Origin: Streptomyces sp. ISL-36
GTDB taxonomy: Bacteria; Actinomycetota; Actinomycetes; Streptomycetales; Streptomycetaceae
Direction of reading: 5' to 3'
DNA length: 43,150 nucleotides
Assembly (NCBI RefSeq): GCF_018614205.1
Contig: NZ_JAGGOS010000141.1
Span: 1-43,150 of the forward strand
Every line of letters begins with the position of its first letter. Positions within the stretch are counted from its first letter, which is position 1. Position numbers and translations under genes: made by a program. The notes under the pieces were generated by a model, which did no database searches, was not told the origin of the DNA, and worked only from the letters and a program-made list of their open reading frames with translations. Positions 6,409 to 14,114 of this stretch are shown here, piece after piece.

Positions 6409-9372
6409 TCAGGCAACCGCCGTCGGATGCAGCAGCGCGCGCACCTGATTCGCCTCGGGCGAGCCGAGTTTCTCGAAGGCGTCGAGCGCCTCGCTCCAGC
6501 ACACGCGCGCCCGGTCCCTCTGACCCAGTGCGGTGAGTCCGCGGCCCAGGACCGTGAGGACGTTGGCGCGCCGCCATTCCCCGCCGATGCCGTGCAGCAC
6601 GGACAGGGCCTGCTCGGCGTGGGCCGCCGCCGCGGCGTGCCGGTGGTCGGCGATGTGTACCTCGGCGAGCCGGAACAGGGTCATCCCGTGCCAGAGTTGC
6701 TGTCGGCTCTCCTGGAAGACGCTGAGTGCCTCGGTGAGGACCGTACGGGCGTGGGTCGTCCGCCCGGACGCGGTGAGTGCGAGCCCGAGGGCGTACTTCC
6801 CGTTGGCAAGACGCAGGGCGAGGCCGGTGTCCGCCTCCTCGTAGATGGCGATGCCCTGTTGCGCCAGTTCCACGGCGCTCGCGACGCGACCCGTGGCGAG
6901 GTGGACCCGTGAGAGGTTGCACAGCGCGCTGGCTTCTCCGGGCTTGTTCGCGTCGGCTCGGAAGGCGTTCCGAGCCTGCGACAGGTGCGCCTCGGCGTCC
7001 ACATGACGGTTCTCGTACAGCGCGAGGATGCCCCGCTCGTTGGGGGCGTTCCCACGGGTCCACGGGTCACCGGACGCACGGGCGAGGTCCACGGCGATGC
7101 GGGCCTCCTCGTCGGCCTCGTCGAAGCGGCCGGCCGTGCTGTACACCTGGGTCAGCGTGGTACGGGCCCGGCCTTCGGACCGGGCGTCGCCGGACGCGCG
7201 GGCCGCGTCGCGCGCCGCCACCGCCGCCATCTCGTACCGGAGGGAGTTGACTCCCGACTCCGCCAGGTCCTTCGTCGCCATCAGGAGGTCGACCGCCCGG
7301 CGCAGGGACGTGCCCTTCAAGGACTGCTGTGCACAGGCCAGGACGCAGTCCGCCTCGGCATGGAGCCAGTCGAGGGCCTCCGCGGGGTTCGAGAACTCCA
7401 GTCCGGAGTGGTGGGTGGCCTCCAGGTGGTCGATCGTCCGGTCCCCCGGGCGCTCGATCGCGTACACCCGTGCCGCCGTCGACAGATAGAAGTCCAGCAG
7501 CCGCGACAGCGCCCGCTCCCGTTCCACCGGCGGCTGCTCGTCCCGCTCCGCGCATGCACGCGCGTAGAGGCGCACCAGGTCGTGGTAGCGGTATCGGCCC
7601 GGGGCGGCGGACTCGACCAGGGAGGTGTCGACCAGGGCCTCCAGGAGGTCCTCCGTGTCGTGGAGGGGGAGGTCCAGGATCGCCGCGGCCGCCGCCAGGG
7701 AGATGTCGGGGCCGTCGGCCAGGCCCAGCAGGCGGAAGGCGCGGGCCTGGGCCGGTTCCAGCTGGCCGTAGCCGAGTTCGAAGGTCGCCTTGACCGCGAG
7801 GTCGCCCGCCTGGAGCTCGTCCAGGCGGCGGCGTTCGTCGGCCAGCTTGGCCGCCAGGACGGCGACCGTCCATGTGCGGCGGGCCGCCAGCCGGGAGGCG
7901 GCGATGCGGATCGCCAGGGGGAGGAAGCCGCACGCGGCGACCACGTCCAGGGCCGCTTCCCGCTCGGACCGCACCCGCTCCGCGCCGACGATGCGCGTGA
8001 AGAGCTGCAGCGCCTCCTCCGGGGACATCACATCCAGGTCCACCAGGTGCGCGCCCGCCAGGTCGACCATCCGGATGCGGCTGGTCACCAGGGCCGCGCA
8101 GCCGGCGGTGCCGGGCAGCAGCGGGCGGATCTGGGCCGCGTCCCGGGCGTTGTCGAGGAGGATCAGGATGCGGCGGCCGTCGAGCGTCGAGCGGTACAGC
8201 GCCGCCCGCTCGTCCAGCGAGTCGGGGATCGCGGAGTCGGGGGTGCCCAGCGCGCGCAGGAAGGCGCCCAGGACCGTCTCCGGCGCGGCGGCGCGGGCGC
8301 CCGCGCCCTGGAGGTCGACGTACAGCTGGCCGTCCGGGAAGTGCGGCCGGGCCTCGTGTGCCACGTGGACGGCCAGGGTCGTCTTCCCCACGCCGCCGAT
8401 GCCCGCGAGCGCCGAGACGGCCATCACGGACCCCTCGGCGGTGACGAGCCGGTCGCCCAGCTCCCGTACGAAGGCCGCTCGGCCGGTGAAGTCGGGTACG
8501 GTGGCGGGCAGTTGGGCGGGACGGGCGACGACCGGGGTCGGTGCCTGGTCCTCCACCGGGCGGGCCAGCTCGGTGTCCGCCCGCAGGATCCGCTGCTGGA
8601 GCCGGGAGAGCTCCGGGTTCGGGTCGACGCCCAGCTCGTCGGCGAGGAGCCGGCGGGTGTCCGCGTACACGGCCAGTGCCTCCGCCTGCCGGCCGGACCG
8701 GTACAGGGCGAGCATCAGCAGCTCGCGCAGCCGCTCGCGCAGGGGGTGCGCCGCGGTCAGCGCCGTCAGCTCCGAGACGGCCTCGGCGTGCGCTCCGGCC
8801 TCCAGGTCCATGTCGAGCCGGGTCTCGACGAGCTGGAGCCGCCACTCCTCCAGGCGGGTCCGCTGGTTCTCGGCGTAAGGCCCCGGTACGGAGGCCAGTG
8901 CCTCGCCGTCCCACAGTCCGAGCGCCTTGTTGATCCGCGCCCGCGCCGCGCAGCGGTCCCCGGCCGCCCGCAGCTTCTCGGCCTCGGCGGCCAGCTCCTG
9001 GGCGACGGTCAGGTCCAGGGCGTCCCGGCGGGGGCGGATGGCATAGCCGCCCGACTCGCTGACCAGCACCCCGGACGGCAGGATCTTGCGCAGCCGGGAG
9101 GCGTACGTCCGTACCGCGGCGAGCGCCTGCGAGGGCGGGTCCTCGCCCCAGATGGCGTCGATCAGCTCGCCCGCGGTGGCCGTGCGCCCGTCGCGCAGCA
9201 GAAGGGCCGCGAGCAGGGCCCGCTGCTGCGGGGATCCGGACGGCAGGGCTTCGCCGTCACGCCAGGCGCGTACCGGGCCGAGCACACCGAAGCGCAGGTC
9301 CTGGCCGACATCGTCGGGACCTGTCGACGGGACTCGCTGCCCCGGAACTCGCGGGCCGTTCTCACGGTCCAT
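6409..9372 (-). CDS. afsR: AfsR, large SARP-family transcriptional activator
   Basis: 987 residues from ATG 9372 (GGGGAG on its 5' side; an upstream in-frame start at 9441 is less likely). Domains in order: OmpR-type winged helix (about 25-105, LRFGVLGPVRAWRDG then the recognition region), BTAD (about 110-270), NB-ARC ATPase with P-loop GIGGVGKTT (324-332), and TPR repeats (about 640-960). Length and layout match AfsR (993 residues in S. coelicolor), a global activator of secondary metabolism phosphorylated by Ser/Thr kinases such as AfsK. No kinase gene is next to it here. The afsS-like gene follows 200 bp downstream. A likely -10, TAACCT (9476-9471), lies just downstream of a catabolic-type operator. 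Confidence 0.9.
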   Translation of the reverse strand: MDRENGPRVPGQRVPSTGPDDVGQDLRFGVLGPVRAWRDGEALPSGSPQQRALLAALLLRDGRTATAGELIDAIWGEDPPSQALAAVRTYASRLRKILPSGVLVSESGGYAIRPRRDALDLTVAQELAAEAEKLRAAGDRCAARARINKALGLWDGEALASVPGPYAENQRTRLEEWRLQLVETRLDMDLEAGAHAEAVSELTALTAAHPLRERLRELLMLALYRSGRQAEALAVYADTRRLLADELGVDPNPELSRLQQRILRADTELARPVEDQAPTPVVARPAQLPATVPDFTGRAAFVRELGDRLVTAEGSVMAVSALAGIGGVGKTTLAVHVAHEARPHFPDGQLYVDLQGAGARAAAPETVLGAFLRALGTPDSAIPDSLDERAALYRSTLDGRRILILLDNARDAAQIRPLLPGTAGCAALVTSRIRMVDLAGAHLVDLDVMSPEEALQLFTRIVGAERVRSEREAALDVVAACGFLPLAIRIAASRLAARRTWTVAVLAAKLADERRRLDELQAGDLAVKATFELGYGQLEPAQARAFRLLGLADGPDISLAAAAAILDLPLHDTEDLLEALVDTSLVESAAPGRYRYHDLVRLYARACAERDEQPPVERERALSRLLDFYLSTAARVYAIERPGDRTIDHLEATHHSGLEFSNPAEALDWLHAEADCVLACAQQSLKGTSLRRAVDLLMATKDLAESGVNSLRYEMAAVAARDAARASGDARSEGRARTTLTQVYSTAGRFDEADEEARIAVDLARASGDPWTRGNAPNERGILALYENRHVDAEAHLSQARNAFRADANKPGEASALCNLSRVHLATGRVASAVELAQQGIAIYEEADTGLALRLANGKYALGLALTASGRTTHARTVLTEALSVFQESRQQLWHGMTLFRLAEVHIADHRHAAAAAHAEQALSVLHGIGGEWRRANVLTVLGRGLTALGQRDRARVCWSEALDAFEKLGSPEANQVRALLHPTAVA

Positions 9373-9490
9373 AGCTCCCCCTGCCCGTACCGCTGGTTCG
9401 CCCTGGACAGTCTGCCTTGTCCGGAGGGGGCGCGTCAGCATCGGGTCACTGTCTGCACAAGGTCTGCCACAGGTTACGACCGCACGCTGG

Positions 9491-9505
9491 CTGACGGGCC
9501 GTCAG
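9491..9505. promoter_or_regulatory. Palindromic operator, regulon site 3
   Basis: CTGAC-GGGCC-GTCAG between divergent afsR and the amidohydrolase. Its left arm forms the -35 (CTGACG 9491-9496), 17 bp from TACCGT (9514-9519), the same geometry as in front of fadD. Confidence 0.75.
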
Positions 9506-9527
9506 ATCGGCGCTACCGTGAAACGCA
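9491..9527 (+). promoter_or_regulatory. Predicted leaderless promoter of the amidohydrolase
   Basis: -35 CTGACG, 17-bp spacer, -10 TACCGT, then 7 bases to ATG 9527. No Shine-Dalgarno sequence is visible (GAAACGC). Transcription would start at or next to the A of the start codon. Confidence 0.55.
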
Positions 9528-10744
9528 TGGAGACCTTCCCGAAGATCATCTCGGTGGACGACCACACCGTGGAGCCCCCGCACGTCTGGCGGGACCGGCT
9601 CCCGTCCCGGTACCAGGACACCGGCCCCCGGGTCGTCCGCGCCCCCCTGAAGGAAATGACCTTCCTCGGCGGGAAGTTCGCTCCCGTCATGGGCGCCAAG
9701 GGCGACGAAGGGCCGATCGGCGACTGGTGGGTGTACGAGGACCTGCACCGTCCCCTCACCCGCCTGGACACCGCCGTCGGCTACGACCGTGACGAGATCA
9801 GGCTCGAGGTCATCACCTACGAGCAGATGCGCCCCGGCTCCTACTCCGTCCCCGACCGGCTGGCCGACATGGACGTCAACCACGTCCAGTCCGCACTCTG
9901 CTTCCCCACCTTCCCCCGCTTCTGCGGGCAGACCTTCACCGAGGCGGGCGACCGCGAGCTGGGCCTCCTCGGCGTCCGCGCCTACAACGACTGGATGGTG
10001 GAGGAGTGGTGCGGGCCCGAGGCGCACGGCCGGCTCATACCGCTCACGCTGATCCCGCTGTGGGACGCGGAGCTCGCCGCCGCCGAGGTCCGCCGCAACG
10101 CGGCCCGGGGCGTGCGCGCCGTCGCCTTCTCCGAAATTCCGCCGCATCTCGGTCTTCCGTCGATCCACACGGACGACTGGGACCCGTTCCTTCGGGCCTG
10201 CGACGAGACCGGCACCGTGGTCGCGATGCACATCGGCTCCTCCAGCCGCATGCCGTCCACCTCCGCCGACGCCCCACCGGCCGTCGGTTCCACCATCACC
10301 TTCGCCAACTGCTGCTTCTCGATGGTGGACTGGCTGATGAGCGGCAAGTTCGAGCGCTTCCCCAACCTCCGGATCATGTACGCGGAGGGCCAGATCGGGT
10401 GGATCCCGTACATCCTGGAGCGGGCCGACGTGGTCTGGGAGGAGAACCGCGGCTGGGGCGGGGTCGCGGAGAAGGTGCTGCGCCCGCCGTCGGAACTCTT
10501 CGCGGAGCATGTGTACGGCTGCTTCTTCGACGACGCCTTCGGGCTGAGGAACCTCGACGCGATCGGGGTGGGGAACGTGCTCTACGAGACGGACTACCCG
10601 CACTCCGACTCCACCTGGCCCAAGTCGAGGGAGGTCGGCGAGGCACAGATGGGCCACCTGGCGCCGGACGTCGTGGAACGGATCGTGCGGGGGAACGCGA
10701 TCGACCTCCTCGGCCTGACACCGGAGGGACTCTGGCGTCCCTGA
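9527..10744 (+). CDS. Amidohydrolase_2 family (ACMSD-like) metal-dependent hydrolase/decarboxylase
   Basis: 405 residues from ATG 9527. It is a TIM-barrel amidohydrolase of the PF04909 type. Visible metal-site elements are SVDDHTVEPPHVW (about residues 7-19), MHIGSS near residue 230, and YETDYPHSDSTWP near residue 355 with the conserved Asp. Many members of this family are non-oxidative decarboxylases or ring-fission hydrolases, which would suit an aromatic or cyclic substrate, but the reaction cannot be read from sequence. It lies under operator site 3, so it is inferred to be co-regulated with fadD and the thiolase operon. Confidence 0.85.
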   Translation: METFPKIISVDDHTVEPPHVWRDRLPSRYQDTGPRVVRAPLKEMTFLGGKFAPVMGAKGDEGPIGDWWVYEDLHRPLTRLDTAVGYDRDEIRLEVITYEQMRPGSYSVPDRLADMDVNHVQSALCFPTFPRFCGQTFTEAGDRELGLLGVRAYNDWMVEEWCGPEAHGRLIPLTLIPLWDAELAAAEVRRNAARGVRAVAFSEIPPHLGLPSIHTDDWDPFLRACDETGTVVAMHIGSSSRMPSTSADAPPAVGSTITFANCCFSMVDWLMSGKFERFPNLRIMYAEGQIGWIPYILERADVVWEENRGWGGVAEKVLRPPSELFAEHVYGCFFDDAFGLRNLDAIGVGNVLYETDYPHSDSTWPKSREVGEAQMGHLAPDVVERIVRGNAIDLLGLTPEGLWRP

Positions 10745-10748
10745 CCGT

Positions 10749-10895
10749 CGCGCCCGCCGGCCGAGGCCGGGGCCGCCGGGATCCGGGGGCCGCTCGCGCC
10801 CGCCCGCCGGCCGAGGCCGAGGCCGCCGGGATCGGGGTCCGCTCGCGCCCGCCGGCGGTCGGCCGGGACCGGGGCCGCCGGGATCCGGGATCGGT
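10749..10895. repeat. GC-rich imperfect tandem repeat, three units
   Basis: Three successive units of about 46-52 bp starting CGCGCCCGCC at 10749, 10795 and 10844. Each contains a GCCGCCGGGAT core. It occupies the spacer between the amidohydrolase and the operators of the next gene and does not code. It may fold into strong hairpins and act as a terminator. Confidence 0.7.
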
Positions 10896-10948
10896 TGGCC
10901 CGCTCTTCTCGGGGAGCTTCTCGGGACCGGCTCGAACGCGGCTCTTGC

Positions 10949-10963
10949 CTGATGGGCCGTCAG
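10949..10963. promoter_or_regulatory. Operator, regulon site 4 (one mismatch)
   Basis: CTGAT-GGGCC-GTCAG, one change in the left arm, 40 bp centre-to-centre upstream of site 5. A possible promoter is TTGCCT (10945-10950), 17 bp, GACGAT (10968-10973). Confidence 0.65.
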
Positions 10964-10988
10964 CGACGACGATGACCCCCTTCGTCGC

Positions 10989-11003
10989 CTGACGGTCCGT
11001 CAG
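10989..11003. promoter_or_regulatory. Palindromic operator, regulon site 5
   Basis: CTGAC-GGTCC-GTCAG, ending 13 bp before ATG 11017, so it overlaps the likely transcript start or leader of the luciferase-like gene. Confidence 0.75.
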
Positions 11004-11016
11004 TTAAGGGGTTCCC

Positions 11017-11934
11017 ATGGTCGTGTACGGGATGCAGCTCCCGGTCCAGTCCCAGAGCACGATCTACGCCGAGCCCTGGGAGGCCGCCGCCGGCCCCGCC
11101 GATCTCGTCGAGATCGCCCGGACCGCCGACCGCGCCGGTTTCGACTACCTCGCCTGCTGCGACCACGTCGCCATCCCGCGCCGTCTCGCCGGGCCGATGA
11201 GCACCGTCTGGTACGACCCGGTCGCCACCCTCTCCTTCCTCGCCGCCGCCACCGCGCGCGTCCGGCTTCTCTCGCACGTCGCCGTCGTCGGACTGCGGCA
11301 CCCGCTGGTGACCGCCAAGGCGTACGCGACCCTCGACCACCTCTCCGGCGGCCGGCTGGTCCTCGGGGTCGGGGCCGGGCATGTGCGGGAGGAGTTCGAG
11401 GCGGTCGGGGCCGACTTCGACGGGCGCGGCGGGGTCCTCGACGAGACGATCGACGCGCTCAAGGCGGCTCTGGGGTCGGAGGAGTATCCGGAGTTCGCCG
11501 GTGAGCGGTTCTCGTTCAAGGAGCTCGGACAGCGACCCCGGCCCGCCCAGGAGCGGGTCCCCGTCTGGGTCGGCGGCTCCTCGCCGGCGGCCGTCCGGCG
11601 GGCCGCCGTGAAGGGGGACGGCTGGCTGCCGCAGGGAGACCCGCGCGACCGGCTCCCCGCGCAGATCGCCCGGCTGCACCGCCTCCGGGAGGAGGCCGGA
11701 GTCACCGACCCGATCACGGTCGGCGCGATCGTCGAACCTCTCTACGTGGGGAAGGCCGGCTGGGACGTCGGTCGCCGCACGCTGACCGGCGAGCCGGAGG
11801 CGCTGGCCACGTCGCTGCGCGCGTACGGGGAGATGGGCGTGCACCAGATCCAGGTCCGGTTCCGCTCCCGGAGCCGTACCGAACTCACCGACCAGATGGC
11901 GGCGTTCGCCGCCGAGGTGGCTCCGCACCTCTAG
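11017..11934 (+). CDS. LLM-class (probably F420-dependent) oxidoreductase
   Basis: 305 residues. It is a luciferase-like monooxygenase TIM barrel: CDHVAIPRR near residue 45, TARVRLLSHVAVVGLRHP near 80, and LDHLSGGRLVLGVGAGH near 107-123, typical of the F420-dependent branch. The cofactor is inferred from family resemblance; the F420 precursor gene fbiC lies in this window. It is first in a two-gene operon with the SDR 26 bp downstream, and two operators precede it. Substrate unknown; oxygenation or dehydrogenation in the catabolic pathway is the likely role. Confidence 0.87.
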   Translation: MVVYGMQLPVQSQSTIYAEPWEAAAGPADLVEIARTADRAGFDYLACCDHVAIPRRLAGPMSTVWYDPVATLSFLAAATARVRLLSHVAVVGLRHPLVTAKAYATLDHLSGGRLVLGVGAGHVREEFEAVGADFDGRGGVLDETIDALKAALGSEEYPEFAGERFSFKELGQRPRPAQERVPVWVGGSSPAAVRRAAVKGDGWLPQGDPRDRLPAQIARLHRLREEAGVTDPITVGAIVEPLYVGKAGWDVGRRTLTGEPEALATSLRAYGEMGVHQIQVRFRSRSRTELTDQMAAFAAEVAPHL

Positions 11935-11960
11935 AGCCGGAGAGAAAGAGGGGTAAGGGC

Positions 11961-12722
11961 ATGGGCAAGCTGGACGGGCGGGTCGTCGTCATCACCGGCG
12001 CGGCGCGCGGGCAGGGCGAACAGGAGGCGCGGCTCTTCGCCGCCGAAGGGGCGCGGGTGGTCCTCGCGGACGTCCTCGACGACCTGGGCGAGGCGCTCGC
12101 CAAGGAGCTGGGCGAGGACCGGGCCGCGTACGTCTCTCTGGACGTGACCAGCGAGGAGGACTGGGCCGGTGCGGTCGCCGTCGCCAAGGAGCGCTTCGGG
12201 CGGATCGACGGACTGGTCAACAACGCGGGCATCCTGCGCTTCAACGAGCTGGTCGCCACGCCCCTGGCCGAGTTCCAGGCGATCACGCAGGTCAATCAGG
12301 TCGGCTGTTTCCTGGGGATCCGTACGGTCGCGCCCGAGATCGGGGCCGCGGGCGGCGGGACGATCGTCAACACCGCTTCGTACACCGGTCTGACGGGCAT
12401 GGCGGGGGTCGGCGCCTACGCGGCGAGCAAGCACGCGGTGCTCGGTCTCACCCGGGTCGCGGCCCTGGAGCTGGCGGCGAAGGGTGTGCGGGTCAACGCG
12501 GTCTGCCCGGGGGCGATCGACACGCCCATGAGCAACCCGGAGGGTGTGGACCCGGCGGCGACGTCCGAGCTGTACCGGAAGCTCGTGCCGCTCGGCCGGA
12601 TCGGCAGGCCGGAGGAGGTGGCGGCGCTCGCGCTCTTCCTGACCGGTGACGACTCCGCGTACATCACCGGGCAGCCGTTCGTGATCGACGGCGGCTGGCT
12701 GGCCGGAGTCAGCCTCTTCTGA
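11961..12722 (+). CDS. Short-chain dehydrogenase/reductase
   Basis: 253 residues, a classical SDR. The cofactor motif is TGAARGQG (residues ~12-19), followed by LADVLDD (an acidic residue after beta-2 suggests NAD), NNAG near 88, and the active site with Ser in NTASYTG and YAASK near 152-156. The C-terminal FVIDGGW is typical of the 3-hydroxyacyl/hydroxysteroid-type subgroup. It probably oxidises a secondary alcohol of the pathway intermediate. Co-transcribed with the preceding oxidoreductase. Its stop codon lies inside operator site 6. Confidence 0.9.
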   Translation: MGKLDGRVVVITGAARGQGEQEARLFAAEGARVVLADVLDDLGEALAKELGEDRAAYVSLDVTSEEDWAGAVAVAKERFGRIDGLVNNAGILRFNELVATPLAEFQAITQVNQVGCFLGIRTVAPEIGAAGGGTIVNTASYTGLTGMAGVGAYAASKHAVLGLTRVAALELAAKGVRVNAVCPGAIDTPMSNPEGVDPAATSELYRKLVPLGRIGRPEEVAALALFLTGDDSAYITGQPFVIDGGWLAGVSLF

Positions 12723-12733
12723 CGACTCGTCAG
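12719..12733. promoter_or_regulatory. Palindromic operator, regulon site 6
   Basis: CTGAC-GACTC-GTCAG, overlapping the stop codon of the SDR gene (12720-12722), 63 bp centre-to-centre upstream of site 7. TTGACG (12737-12742) and AAAGTC (12761-12766, 18-bp spacing) may form the promoter between the two sites. Confidence 0.7.
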
Positions 12734-12781
12734 CTATTGACGCACCCGCGCCGCGGTGCGAAAGTCGGGCACATCGAGAAT

Positions 12782-12796
12782 CTGACGGTTCGTCAG
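12782..12796. promoter_or_regulatory. Palindromic operator, regulon site 7
   Basis: CTGAC-GGTTC-GTCAG, 24 bp before the TTG start of the second luciferase-like gene. Confidence 0.75.
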
Positions 12797-12820
12797 AAAT
12801 AACGAGGACGGTGAACTCCC

Positions 12821-13945
12821 TTGGAATTCGGGATCTTCGTACAGGGATACGTCGGCAAGCGCGCCGAGACCGATCCCGAGGCCGAGCACAAGGCGCTGAT
12901 GGAGGAGACCGAGTACGTCATCCAGGCGGACAGGTCCGGGTTCAAGTACGCCTGGGCCTCCGAGCACCACTTCCTGGAGGAATACTCGCACCTCTCGGCG
13001 AACGACGTCTACCTCGGCTACCTCGCCCACGCCACCGAGCGGATCCACCTCGGCTCCGGCATCTTCAACCCGCTCGCCCCCGTGAACCACCCGGTCAAGG
13101 TCGCCGAGAAGGTCGCCATGCTCGACCACCTCTCCGGCGGGCGCTTCGAGTTCGGCTCGGGCCGCGGCGCCGGCTCCCACGAGATCCTCGGATTCATGCC
13201 GGGCATCACCGACATGAACCACACCAAGGAGATCTGGGAGGAGACGATCGCCGAGTTCCCCAAGATGTGGCTCCAGGACGAGTACGTCGGCTTCCAGGGC
13301 AAGCACTGGTCCCTGCCGCCCCGCAAGGTGCTTCCCAAGCCGTACGGGAAGTCCCACCCGGCCATGTGGTACGCGGCCGGCTCGCCGTCCTCGTACGCCA
13401 TGGCCGGCAAGAAGGGGCTGGGCGTCCTCGGCTTCAGCGTGCAGAAGGTCTCCGACATGGAGTGGGTCGTCGAGTCGTACAAGACGGCGATCAAGGAGGC
13501 GAAGGCGGTCGGGGACTTCGTCAACGACAACGTCATGGTGACGTCGACGGCGATCTGCGCCGAGACCCACGAGAAGGCGGTCGAGATCGCCGTCGGCGGC
13601 GGGCTCAACTACCTCCAGTCGCTGCTCTTCCGCTACCACGACACCTTCCCCCGGCCCGAGGGCGTCCCGGAGTGGCCCGAGCTGCTGCCCGAGTACAGCG
13701 CCGAGATCATCGAACTCCTCATCGCGGAGGAGCTGATGATCTGCGGCGACCCGGAGGAGGTCCTGCGCCAGTGCAAGCGCTGGGAGCAGGCGGGGGCGGA
13801 CCAGCTCTCCTTCGGGCTGCCGATCGGGGTCTCGTACGAGGACACGATGAACACGATCAAACTGATCGGTGAGCACGTGATCCCCAAGATCGACACCGAC
13901 CCGGTCCACCGCACGACCCGCTTCCGTCAGGCGGCGGGTTCCTGA
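12821..13945 (+). CDS. Luciferase-like (LLM class) flavin-dependent monooxygenase
   Basis: 374 residues, starting at TTG 12821: the frame opens exactly with MEFGIFVQGY, the expected beta-1 strand, and no better start lies in frame. GAGG at 12804 is rather far from it. The body has SEHHFLEEYSH (about 47-57), RIHLGSGIFNPLAPVNHPVKVAEKVA and LDHLSGGRFEFGSGRG (about 104-119), typical of alkanal-monooxygenase-like proteins using FMNH2 or F420. It is distinct from the smaller oxidoreductase at 11017. Operators on its 5' side place it in the same regulon; it may be co-transcribed with the amidohydrolase and aldehyde dehydrogenase that follow. Confidence 0.87.
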   Translation: MEFGIFVQGYVGKRAETDPEAEHKALMEETEYVIQADRSGFKYAWASEHHFLEEYSHLSANDVYLGYLAHATERIHLGSGIFNPLAPVNHPVKVAEKVAMLDHLSGGRFEFGSGRGAGSHEILGFMPGITDMNHTKEIWEETIAEFPKMWLQDEYVGFQGKHWSLPPRKVLPKPYGKSHPAMWYAAGSPSSYAMAGKKGLGVLGFSVQKVSDMEWVVESYKTAIKEAKAVGDFVNDNVMVTSTAICAETHEKAVEIAVGGGLNYLQSLLFRYHDTFPRPEGVPEWPELLPEYSAEIIELLIAEELMICGDPEEVLRQCKRWEQAGADQLSFGLPIGVSYEDTMNTIKLIGEHVIPKIDTDPVHRTTRFRQAAGS

Positions 13946-13947
13946 CA

Positions 13948-14018
13948 GGGGCGGTGTCTTCCCGGACCGCCGCCCCGTCCGGGCCCCGGCCGGGGACGTC
14001 GTAGCCGCGGCCGGCTAC
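13948..14018 (+). terminator. Run of hairpins between luciferase-like and amidohydrolase genes
   Basis: An imperfect stem at 13948-13976 (GGGGCGG with CCGCCGCCCC) is followed by CCCCGGCCGGGG (13984-13995). Then comes a perfect 7-bp stem at 14001-14018 (GTAGCCG-CGGC-CGGCTAC). This may be a weak terminator or attenuator; no T-run. Confidence 0.4.
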
Positions 14019-14114
14019 CGCGCCCCCGGCCGGGGCATGCCCGCGCCCAGGCCGTGTCCGGTCACTCCACGGCTCCTGCCACTCCCTGAGCGCCGTACGC
14101 AGAAAGGGACCGTC

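Noticed and set aside
6985..9792. Very long plus-strand open frame (935 codons) opposite afsR
   Set aside because: Antisense shadow of afsR, which has the SARP, NB-ARC and TPR domains.
13941..13956. CTGACAGGGGCGGTGT as a further regulon operator before the D-aminoacylase-like gene
   Set aside because: Only the left arm CTGAC matches; there is no GTCAG at the required spacing.
14037..14114. Extended N-terminus of the D-aminoacylase-like gene from 14037
   Set aside because: The added residues are Pro/Arg-rich and unlike the family; ATG 14115 has a ribosome site and the expected first strand.
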